From Lentisphaerota bacterium (GTDB lineage: Bacteria; Verrucomicrobiota; Kiritimatiellia; RFP12; UBA3636), in NCBI GenBank assembly GCA_012514445.1, contig JAAZAI010000033.1, positions 1-9,598 on the forward strand: DNA of 9,598 nucleotides, written 5' to 3'. The position numbers were made by a program, and so were the translations under genes. The notes under the pieces were generated by a model. The model saw only the letters and a program-made list of their open reading frames with translations. It searched no databases and was not told where the DNA came from. Of the stretch, positions 1 to 5,921 are shown in pieces (the stretch's first letter is position 1; each line of letters starts with the position of its first letter).

Positions 1-154
1 CAGCAATTCGCAATATGGCCGGGGACCAGGGAAACGGCGCGCTCGGAGATCGCGCCCTACCCCGAAATCACCGCCAAACGGGGAGTCTACGAGGTAGGGC
101 GGGCTCTCCGAGCACGCCGCAGCGAAGCAGGGTCGGCCATATTGCGAATTGCTG
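1..154. repeat. Foldback element with perfect terminal inverted repeats (MITE-like)
   Basis: Positions 1-21 and 134-154 are exact reverse complements (21 of 21). Further inward, 35-49 pairs with 105-119 (14 of 15) and 53-61 pairs with 93-101, so most of the 154 bp can fold into one long interrupted hairpin. The central loop is about 62-92. No protein-like reading was found in it. The window begins exactly at the repeat, so the left arm may extend further. The size, the long end repeats and the lack of coding capacity suit a miniature inverted-repeat transposable element or a large extragenic palindrome. A terminator for an unseen upstream gene is the alternative, but it has no T tract and is very long. 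I do not recognise the repeat as belonging to a named insertion sequence family, and no second copy is visible in the window. Confidence 0.7.
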
Positions 155-171
155 CAACGACTTTCGAGGAC

Positions 172-200
172 TTGACTTATTCCCGCCAAAAGTGAATAAT
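172..200 (+). promoter_or_regulatory. Sigma70-like promoter of the ROK-type gene
   Basis: TTGACT at 172-177 and AATAAT at 195-200 are separated by exactly 17 bp; each hexamer is one base from consensus. Transcription would start near 207, giving a leader of about 40 nt before the ATG at 246. The -35 box begins 18 bp after the foldback element ends, so the gene has its own promoter outside the repeat. Confidence 0.6.
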
Positions 201-245
201 ACGCCGCATGTAGATGAGACACTGACAACCGACGAGGATTTCGCA

Positions 246-1568
246 ATGGCCAGCATGGTTCCGATGATGTCGCAAGTGAAGAAGCTGCGCGCGGGTGGCG
301 GCGCGGTGAACGAATTTGTTTTCGCGTGGGAGCGCGAGGACGGCTGCTGCTTCCGCTACGTGCTGCCGATCCCCGCGGGGCGGGAGCACGATCCCGCCAC
401 GCAGCGCCTCGCCGAGCGCGCCGTGAAGTTCGCGCTCTGGGCCGCCGGCGGCTGGCGGCTGCACCTCGCCGGGCCCGAGGCGGTCTGCCAGGCCGTCGAA
501 GCCGCGTATTCGAAGGGTGGCGCCCGCGACTTCGATCGCGACATGATGTTCAAGGCCTACGGGTGTGAGATGGAGATCCGCCGCTGCCGCCCCGAGGAAG
601 TCCCGGCCTCCAAAGATTCCGTCCGCGGCGCCGGCATCTCCTGGAAGGGCTGCCGGATCGGCTTCGACCTCGGCGCGAGCGACTTCAAGATCGCCGCCGT
701 CCAGGAGGGGAAGGTGACGTTCAGCGACGAATTCCCCTGGGATCCGCGCAACGCCGCCGATCCGCAGTACCACGTCGACAAGCTCAACGAGGGGTTGCGC
801 GCCGCCGCCGCCCACCTGCCGCGTGTCGACGCCATCGGCGGCAGCACGGCCGGGATCGTGGTGGACAACCAGATCCGCGTGGCCTCGCTGCTGCGCGCCG
901 TCCCGGCGGACCGCTACGCCGAGGCTCAGTCGATGTTCCGCACGATCGAGAAGCAGTGGAACGTGCCCGTCAAGGTCGAGAACGACGGCGACGTCACCGC
1001 GCTCGCCGCGTACGTCACCGGCGGCACCACGGCCGTGCTCGGCGTGGCCATGGGCTCCAGCCAGGCGGGCGGCTACCTCGACCGCAGCGGCCACATCACG
1101 GGGCGCCTCAACGAACTCGCCTTCACGCCCGTCGACTTCGCCCCCGACGCCCCCGCGGACGAATGGTCCGGCGACGTCGGCGTCGGCGCGATGTACTTCT
1201 CGCAGCAGGCCACCAACTATCTCGCCGGCAAGCTCGGCATTCCCTTCCCGGAGGACATGAAGCTGCCGGAGCGCCTCCTCGAGGTGCAGCGGCTCATGGC
1301 CGCGGAGGACGAGCGCGCCATCCGCCTCTACACGCTCGTGGGCGAGCACCTTGGGCACAGCGTCCCCTGGTACCGCGAGTTCTACGACTACGACAACCTG
1401 CTCATGCTCGGGCGCGTCACGTCCGGTCGCGGAGGCGAGATCATTCTCGCCACCGCCCGCGAGACGGTGCGCAAGCACTATCCCGAGTGCGTGACGGTCA
1501 ACATCTTCATGCCGGACGAGAAGGCCAAGCGTCTCGGACAGGCCGTCGCCGCCGCCGCCCTCAGCTAG
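246..1568 (+). CDS. ROK-family-like ASKHA protein (probable sugar kinase fold, substrate unknown)
   Basis: The product is 440 aa. The ATG at 246 is chosen because GAGGA lies 7 nt upstream (234-238); the frame is open to 15, but that stretch crosses the foldback element and the promoter. Residues 138-155 hold the phosphate-1 loop of the actin/hexokinase fold (FDLGASDFK, 140-148). VENDGDVTALA (244-254) matches the ROK catalytic ND..A segment, with D247 as likely base. AMGSSQAGGY (268-277) is the second phosphate-binding loop. The usual ROK zinc motif with its cysteine cluster is missing; the equivalent region reads SGHITGRLNELAFTP. Residues 1-130 are an extension not found in short glucokinases, with no obvious helix-turn-helix. 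Family knowledge allows a sugar or amino-sugar kinase, or a sensor without kinase activity. The fold is well supported; the substrate is unknown. It does not share a strand with its neighbours. Confidence 0.85.
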   Translation: MASMVPMMSQVKKLRAGGGAVNEFVFAWEREDGCCFRYVLPIPAGREHDPATQRLAERAVKFALWAAGGWRLHLAGPEAVCQAVEAAYSKGGARDFDRDMMFKAYGCEMEIRRCRPEEVPASKDSVRGAGISWKGCRIGFDLGASDFKIAAVQEGKVTFSDEFPWDPRNAADPQYHVDKLNEGLRAAAAHLPRVDAIGGSTAGIVVDNQIRVASLLRAVPADRYAEAQSMFRTIEKQWNVPVKVENDGDVTALAAYVTGGTTAVLGVAMGSSQAGGYLDRSGHITGRLNELAFTPVDFAPDAPADEWSGDVGVGAMYFSQQATNYLAGKLGIPFPEDMKLPERLLEVQRLMAAEDERAIRLYTLVGEHLGHSVPWYREFYDYDNLLMLGRVTSGRGGEIILATARETVRKHYPECVTVNIFMPDEKAKRLGQAVAAAALS

Positions 1569-1590
1569 CCGCGCAGCAGGCTGCGCGGCT
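1567..1590. terminator. GC-rich hairpin between convergent genes
   Basis: Positions 1567-1577 and 1580-1590 form an 11-bp perfect inverted repeat with a 2-nt gap (about 10 bp with a 4-nt loop in practice). It starts inside the TAG stop of the ROK-type gene and lies 23 bp beyond the stop of the minus-strand operon. The symmetry and position suit a bidirectional transcription end. Neither strand has a T tract after it, so it is not a classical intrinsic terminator; it may act as a 3' stability hairpin or with Rho. Confidence 0.5.
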
Positions 1591-1613
1591 GTACGCGCCG
1601 CGGAGGGCGCGAA

Positions 1614-3155
1614 TCAAGACGGGGCGATTGGCTTCACGTAGGTCGCGCGGGCGTCGCCGGGGGCGTAGAAGTCCTCGAGCAGCTCGCAGAGGGCGAAGCC
1701 CATGTGCTCGTAGAAGGCGCGGGTGGAAGCGTACTGCGGCCGCCCGGAGGTCTCCGCGTAGAGGCGCGTGCCGCCCATCGCGCGGACGCGGCCTTCCACC
1801 TGTTGCTGAATCTGCCGCCCGAGGCCGAAGCCCTGCGCCTCGGGGCGCACCGCCAGCCAGTACAGGTCGAAGCCGCTCTGCGTGCAGGGGACGGGGCCGA
1901 AGGCGGAGTAGCCGATCAGTCGGCCCCCGCTTTCCGCCAGCACGAACTCGTAGCCCGAGGCCGGCCCCTTCGCCAGGCGCTCCTCGACCAGTTCCACGGC
2001 CACGTCGACTTCGTCGGCGTGGAAAAAGCCCGTCGACGCCGTGACGTCGCGGATCGCCGCGACGTCGGCCGGCGCGACTTCGTCTCGCCAGGAGACGACC
2101 GGCGCGGCCCGCGAGGCCGCGCCCGGCCCGGCGCACGCGCCGGGACACAGGACGACTGAAGGCCCGGCGCACGCGCCGGGGAGCGCGGTGCGCACGATGC
2201 GCGCCATGGCATCGGCATAGGCGATGCCGGCCTGCTGGAGCGCCGCCGCGAATCCGCCGTCCGGGGACAGGCACGGGTTCGTGTTGACTTCGAGTATCCA
2301 AGGCTCGCCGCGATCGTCCACGCGGAAGTCGACGCGCGCATAGCCGCCCAGTCCGAACACGTCCCAGCAGCGGATGGCCAGGCCTTTCAGCCTCTCGAGC
2401 AGCGGGCCGTCGACGGCGGGATCGACGAAGCGGCGCACGGTGTGCGTGTACTCGAACGAAGCTTCGTCCCATTTGGCCGTGTAGCCCACGATTTTCGGCT
2501 TGCCGGCGGGGAAGTCGACGAAGGCGATCTCGGCGGGCGGAAGGACTTCGGGGCCTTCCGGCCCTGCGAGCAGCGCGAGATTGAACTCGCGGCCCTCGAT
2601 GAAGCGCTCCGCGAAAAAGCCGTCGGGCAGGCGCTCGGCGACCGTCTCGGGCGCGAGGCCGCGCAGGACGCTGTCGTCGCCGAGGCCCACGGAGGCGTGC
2701 TCCCAGATCGACTTCACGATCCAGTCGGCGGGGACGCCGTCGGCGGCGCCGGTCGCGACGGGCGGACGGCCCGGCGCCTTGCGCGCGATCCACGGCGGGA
2801 CGGGGAGGCCCGCGGCGAAGAGGATTTCCTTGGAGAGGATCTTGTGGGTCGTCAGATAGAGCGCGTCGGCGGAGCTTCCGGTGAAGCGCAGACCATGGGC
2901 TTCCCACACCGCGGGCGCAAGGTGGATGAGGCGGCCCGAGCCGTCCAGCGTCTCGACGAGGTTGAACACGCAGTCGGGCTTGAAAACCTCGAGCTTGCGC
3001 TGCAGATTGGCCAGATCGGTCGTGCAGGGGAGCGTGGACGTCGCGTGGCCTTCGGCGGCCAGCGCGGTCTGGATGGCGGCGACCTGCTCCAGCACGTCGC
3101 GCTCGTCGGCGGGCGCGTCGGCGGGGACGTGCTGATGGACCAGGGCGATGCGCAT
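1614..3155 (-). CDS. ATP-grasp ligase fused to GNAT N-acetyltransferase
   Basis: The product is 513 aa. Residues 1-325 are a D-Ala-D-Ala-ligase-like ATP-grasp unit: IVKS (ATP lysine K148), EHASVGL (152-158), FAERFIEGREFN (181-192, E183), RVDFR (D276) and EVNTNP with metal ligands E289 and N291. Residues about 352-508 are a GNAT acetyltransferase with the acetyl-CoA loop Q441-G-F-G-L-G446 and a typical FYEHMGF end (481-487). A repeated Ala/Cys/Gly/Pro linker joins them. ATP-grasp enzymes couple a carboxylate to an amine through an acyl phosphate; GNATs acylate amines. The ATG follows the upstream stop by 2 bp, and its Shine-Dalgarno GAGG (3161-3164) lies in the end of the upstream gene, so translation is probably coupled. 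It is the last gene of the kamA operon. All core catalytic residues are present. The substrates are unknown; a role in beta-lysine peptide formation and acetylation is inferred from context. Confidence 0.88.
   Translation of the reverse strand: MRIALVHQHVPADAPADERDVLEQVAAIQTALAAEGHATSTLPCTTDLANLQRKLEVFKPDCVFNLVETLDGSGRLIHLAPAVWEAHGLRFTGSSADALYLTTHKILSKEILFAAGLPVPPWIARKAPGRPPVATGAADGVPADWIVKSIWEHASVGLGDDSVLRGLAPETVAERLPDGFFAERFIEGREFNLALLAGPEGPEVLPPAEIAFVDFPAGKPKIVGYTAKWDEASFEYTHTVRRFVDPAVDGPLLERLKGLAIRCWDVFGLGGYARVDFRVDDRGEPWILEVNTNPCLSPDGGFAAALQQAGIAYADAMARIVRTALPGACAGPSVVLCPGACAGPGAASRAAPVVSWRDEVAPADVAAIRDVTASTGFFHADEVDVAVELVEERLAKGPASGYEFVLAESGGRLIGYSAFGPVPCTQSGFDLYWLAVRPEAQGFGLGRQIQQQVEGRVRAMGGTRLYAETSGRPQYASTRAFYEHMGFALCELLEDFYAPGDARATYVKPIAPS
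2125..2180. repeat. Two identical palindromic 20-bp repeats inside the fusion-protein linker
   Basis: Positions 2125-2144 and 2161-2180 are identical over 20 bp and begin 36 bp apart, so the repeat keeps the reading frame (12 codons). Each copy contains an 8-bp inverted repeat, CCCGGCGC and GCGCCGGG, around AC. They encode the twice-repeated PGACAGP segment at residues 326-332 and 338-344, precisely between the ATP-grasp and GNAT domains. This looks like a local duplication or an in-frame inserted palindrome tolerated by a flexible linker. Confidence 0.75.
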
Positions 3156-3157
3156 GG

Positions 3158-4147
3158 TCACCTCGGGCGGATCCGGGCGATGGCGGAGGCCATGATGCGG
3201 CCGATCAGCTCGACGTAGCCGATGCCGGCCATGCGCGCGAGGATGACGAGGTCGGAGTCGGTCGGATTCAGTCCGGCCAGCGGGTTGACTTCGAGGAAGA
3301 GCGGCGACTGGGCGGCGTCGCACCGGATGTCCACGCGACCGCCGTCCCGGCAGCCGAGCGCGCGCCAGGCCTCGAGCGCGACGCGCTCGGCGGCGGCGGC
3401 CACGGAGTCCCGGGCGGCGTCGCACGGGCGGTAGACGACGCGGTCCTCGTAGTTCCCCTTGTTGGAATACGAATAGACGCCCTTCTCGGCGTTCGCCAGA
3501 AGTTCGATCTCCATCGAGGCGAGGACTTGGGCGCGACGCCCCGTGCCGGTGATGCCGACGGTGAACTCGCGCCCCGCCAGATAGGGTTCGACGAGGGCGG
3601 GCTGTCCGAAGCGGGCCACCAGCGCGTCGCAGACGCCGGGCAGCGCGGCGCGGTCGCGGACGATGGATTTGGAGGAGCATCCCTTGCCGGTGCCTTCGGC
3701 GACGGGCTTCACGAAGAACGGCGCGTCGAAGCGCAGGCCCTCCAGGTCCTCGGCGGTCTCGTAGACGCAGAAGTCGCTCGTCGGGACGCCCGCGTCGCGC
3801 ACGACGCGCTTCGTCAGTCCCTTGTGGAGGGTGAGCGCCAGCACGAGGGGGTCGGAGAAGACGTAGGGGACGCCGTAGAGATCGAGGATCGCGGGGACCT
3901 GGGCTTCGCGGGCGACGCCGCGGAGTCCTTCGCAGATGTTGAAGACGAGATCCCAGCGGTCTCCGGCCTCGAGGCGCTTGACCAGCGCCCGGGCGTGGCC
4001 GACGCGATCCGTCTCGTAGCCGAGTTCGGGGAGGGCGGCCTCGAAGCCGGCGATGGTCTCCTCCTTGTCGAATTCGGCGGCGTCCTCCGGGGAGACGCCC
4101 AGGGCGAGATAGTCCGCCTTGAGGTCGTATGTCAGTCCAACGCGCAT
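3158..4147 (-). CDS. D-Ala-D-Ala-ligase-like ATP-grasp enzyme
   Basis: The product is 329 aa, close to the usual length of a Ddl-type ligase. The N-terminal substrate domain contains FNICEG (69-74), where Ddl has its FN..HG segment. The ATP-grasp part shows LHKGLTK (107-113), FVKP with the ATP lysine K147, EGTGKG (151-156), VEPYLAGREFT (186-196, E187), RVDIR (D273) and LEVNPLAGLNP with E286 and N288. These are the ATP- and metal-binding residues, so the enzyme should form an acyl phosphate and a peptide-like bond. True Ddl is unlikely: the gene sits in a kamA operon rather than a cell-wall cluster, and the Ddl GEDG motif is replaced by GLRGVAREAQ. It begins 4 bp after the kamA stop with no strong ribosome site, which suggests coupling, and ends 2 bp before the next gene. 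It is a distant paralogue of that gene's ligase domain. The substrate is unknown. Confidence 0.88.
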   Translation of the reverse strand: MRVGLTYDLKADYLALGVSPEDAAEFDKEETIAGFEAALPELGYETDRVGHARALVKRLEAGDRWDLVFNICEGLRGVAREAQVPAILDLYGVPYVFSDPLVLALTLHKGLTKRVVRDAGVPTSDFCVYETAEDLEGLRFDAPFFVKPVAEGTGKGCSSKSIVRDRAALPGVCDALVARFGQPALVEPYLAGREFTVGITGTGRRAQVLASMEIELLANAEKGVYSYSNKGNYEDRVVYRPCDAARDSVAAAAERVALEAWRALGCRDGGRVDIRCDAAQSPLFLEVNPLAGLNPTDSDLVILARMAGIGYVELIGRIMASAIARIRPR

Positions 4148-4151
4148 GGAA

Positions 4152-5453
4152 TCAGTCCGCCACGTAGTCGGGATACTGGAAGGACTTGCCTTCGTAGTTG
4201 GTGAGGTGGAGGTCGCCGGCGGCGTTTTTCCCCTGCACGTAGTCGGGGCCGACGGGGATCTTGCCGCCGCCGCCCGGCGCGTCGATCACGTAGGTCGGGA
4301 TGGCGTAGCCGGTCGTGAAGCCCCGCATGTGGCGGATGATGTCGATGCCTTTGGAGACCGGCGTGCGGAAATGCTCCGATCCGAAGATCGGGTCGCATTG
4401 GTACAGGTAGTACGGTTTGACGCGCATCTTCATCATCCCGTGCATGAGGCTCGTCATCGTCTCGGCGTCGTCGTTGATGCCCTTGAGCAGGACGGTCTGC
4501 GAGCCGAGGGGGATGCCCGCGTCGGCCAGCATGCCGCAGGCCTTGACGGTCTCGTGGCAGCATTCGTCGGGATGGGTGAAGTGGAGGCTCATCCAGAGCG
4601 GGTGGTACTTGCGCAGCATCTTCACGAGCTGGGGCGTGACGCGCTGGGGGAGCACGGCCGGGATCTTGGTCCCGATGCGGATGATCTCGACGTGCGGGAT
4701 CGCGCGCAGGTTGCAGAGGATGTACTCGAGGCGGTCGTCGCTCATCGTGAGCGGGTCGCCGCCGGAGATCAGCACGTCGCGGATCTGGGGGGTCTTCCGG
4801 ATGTACTCGAAGATCTTCTGGAGCCGTTCCGGATCGGGCGTGAGCGCGCCGTGCCCCACGACGCGCGAGCGCGTGCAGTAGCGGCAGTAGGTCGAGCAGA
4901 AGTCCGTCGCCAGGAGCAGGACGCGGTCGGGATAGCGGTGGACCAGGCCGGGGACCGGGCTCTGGTGCTCTTCGCCCAGCGGGTCGCCCGCCTCGCCGGG
5001 GCACTGGCGCATCTCGTACACGGTCGGGATCACCGCCCGGCGGATGGCCTGGTCGGGGTCCATGGGGGATACGAGGCCCATGTAGTGCGGGGTGACGGCC
5101 ATGGGCAGCATCTTGCCGGCGAGTTCGAGCGCCTTCTCCTCTTCGTGCGAGAGGCGGATCATGCGGCGGACGGTCTCGAGGTCGCGAATCCGGTTCTGGA
5201 TCTGCCAATGCCAGTCGGACCACTGTTCATCGGTCGCATCGGGGAAGAACAGGTTGCGGAACGAGCGGCACCGCGAGTTCATGCGCAAGGAGCGGCGCTT
5301 GGGGGGCGACTCGGGCGCGAGGGTCTTCAGAGGCGTCGGGGGCGCGGTCTGAACGATGGAGAGTAGGGTTATCGGGCCTCGCGAGGGAGGCTCCTCTTCT
5401 GGTTCGACCAGATTCAGGTTCAACTGCATCGCCTGCAGGGGCGCATTACGCAC
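4152..5453 (-). CDS. kamA: Lysine 2,3-aminomutase (radical SAM, PLP)
   Basis: The product is 433 aa and would convert L-lysine to L-beta-lysine using S-adenosylmethionine, a 4Fe-4S cluster and pyridoxal phosphate. The cluster motif is C186-STY-C190-RY-C193, followed by the SAM-binding GGDP (231-234). The PLP lysine is K398 in DAPGGGGK. The two acids that hold the lysine side chain in the clostridial enzyme (D293 and D330) align with D354 in YQCD and D391, whereas glutamate 2,3-aminomutase has Lys and Asn there, so lysine is the favoured substrate. The core begins near residue 67 (LFFPDATDEQW), leaving a Pro/Glu-rich N-terminal extension. The C-terminus stops at residue 433 and lacks the cysteine-rich zinc tail of the clostridial enzyme. 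The GTG start is chosen for its AAGGAG 6 nt upstream; M9 and M58 are internal alternatives. EpmB, which acts on elongation factor P, is less likely because it is shorter and no epmA or efp is nearby. First gene of the operon. Confidence 0.93.
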   Translation of the reverse strand: MRNAPLQAMQLNLNLVEPEEEPPSRGPITLLSIVQTAPPTPLKTLAPESPPKRRSLRMNSRCRSFRNLFFPDATDEQWSDWHWQIQNRIRDLETVRRMIRLSHEEEKALELAGKMLPMAVTPHYMGLVSPMDPDQAIRRAVIPTVYEMRQCPGEAGDPLGEEHQSPVPGLVHRYPDRVLLLATDFCSTYCRYCTRSRVVGHGALTPDPERLQKIFEYIRKTPQIRDVLISGGDPLTMSDDRLEYILCNLRAIPHVEIIRIGTKIPAVLPQRVTPQLVKMLRKYHPLWMSLHFTHPDECCHETVKACGMLADAGIPLGSQTVLLKGINDDAETMTSLMHGMMKMRVKPYYLYQCDPIFGSEHFRTPVSKGIDIIRHMRGFTTGYAIPTYVIDAPGGGGKIPVGPDYVQGKNAAGDLHLTNYEGKSFQYPDYVAD

Positions 5454-5530
5454 GGTCTACTCCTTCTAGATCGGATTTTCCCCGCCTCGATCAGGCGACC
5501 GATCGGCAGGTGTTCTTCCGTTGTCGGGTA

Positions 5531-5559
5531 TCAATACACTTGCTGAAGGAGCTTGTCAA
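5531..5559 (-). promoter_or_regulatory. Candidate promoter of the kamA operon, with upstream A/T tract
   Basis: On the minus strand a perfect TTGACA (5554-5559) is followed 17 bp later by TATTGA (5531-5536), which matches the -10 consensus at only three of six positions. The T8-G-A7 tract at 5572-5587 would lie around -49 to -64, where UP elements bind the RNA polymerase alpha subunit and could offset the weak -10. Transcription would start near 5524, about 70 nt before the GTG. Confidence 0.45.
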
Positions 5560-5580
5560 GCGGATACGGCGTTTTTTTTG

Positions 5581-5612
5581 AAAAAAAGTACCAACCCGGC
5601 TACGACGGGTTG
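5581..5612 (-). terminator. Possible intrinsic terminator reading leftward
   Basis: On the minus strand a 7-bp stem, CAACCCG (5612-5606) with CGGGTTG (5598-5592) and a 7-nt loop, is followed after 4 nt by seven T residues (5587-5581). This has the form of a short Rho-independent terminator placed just upstream of the kamA -35 box. It could stop leftward transcription from a short upstream RNA or from antisense initiation near secA. No gene clearly needs it, and the offset T tract weakens the case. Confidence 0.3.
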
Positions 5613-5797
5613 CCCGGCGGCGCGCAGGGCCTGCGCGCCCTTCGCATCGATAGCGATCAGGATTATGATGACGATCAGGACTCTGTTGGTTTCGACGACG
5701 CTCGCGACAAAGCTTGAAAACAGCTTCCAACTCCCGAAAAACAACAACCCCGTCACTTTCCCGACACACACCCGCCTGCGGGTGCGTCAAGCGCCGA

Positions 5798-5826
5798 TGG
5801 ACACGGGAACGGCGTTTTGGTAGACT
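5798..5826 (+). promoter_or_regulatory. Sigma70-like promoter of secA
   Basis: TGGACA (5798-5803) and TAGACT (5821-5826) are separated by 17 bp. Transcription would start near 5833, leaving a GC-rich leader of about 90 nt. An imperfect palindrome at 5766-5787 ends 10 bp before the -35 box and could be a regulator site. The -35 is the same hexamer as in the promoter after secA. Confidence 0.5.
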
Positions 5827-5921
5827 GCGCATCCTGATTCAACAGGGTCCGTCCCGAGGCGCGGCGAAGCTTTCCGCTGTGCGCGCCCGGCGGCGGCCCG
5901 CCTTTCCCGGAACCGCACACC

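Larger units (their letters stand above)
5454..5921. other. Divergent intergenic region between kamA and secA
   Basis: This 468-bp stretch has no convincing gene. From left to right it holds the kamA ribosome site AAGGAG (5460-5465, minus), a candidate kamA promoter (5531-5559), a T8-G-A7 tract (5572-5587), a 7-bp stem-loop (5592-5598 with 5606-5612), a 9-bp stem-loop with a 3-nt loop (5619-5627 with 5631-5639), a 9-bp direct repeat CGATCAGGA (5654-5662 and 5672-5680), an imperfect palindrome (5766-5787; core CACCCGC and GCGGGTG) and the secA promoter (5798-5826). A lysine riboswitch was considered for kamA, but the predicted leader of about 70 nt is too short for one. Confidence 0.6.

Noticed and set aside
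15..245. N-terminal extension of the ROK-type gene to position 15
   Set aside because: The extra 77 codons cross the foldback element and the promoter; the ATG at 246 has a proper Shine-Dalgarno sequence.
177..1478. 433-codon open frame antisense to the ROK-type gene
   Set aside because: Low-complexity composition with no motif; a shadow of the sense gene, which has a promoter, ribosome site and ATPase motifs.
3156..3680. Extension of the ATP-grasp-GNAT frame upstream of 3155
   Set aside because: It overlaps the conserved end of the preceding ATP-grasp gene in another frame; the ATG at 3155 aligns with the family start (MRIALVHQ).
5454..5530. Lysine riboswitch before kamA
   Set aside because: The predicted leader is about 70 nt, far shorter than the lysine aptamer, and no matching set of helices was seen.
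5556..5771. 71-codon leftward open frame with hydrophobic stretches (RVLIVIIILIAI and PVVAGLVLFFKK), upstream of kamA
   Set aside because: GTG start with no clear ribosome site, a weak membrane profile, overlap with two hairpins, and a stop lying inside the kamA -35 box. A small membrane protein cannot be excluded; conservation would decide.
5521..5823. 100-codon rightward open frame in the kamA-secA gap
   Set aside because: No ribosome site, no recognisable domain, and it runs through promoter and hairpin sequences.
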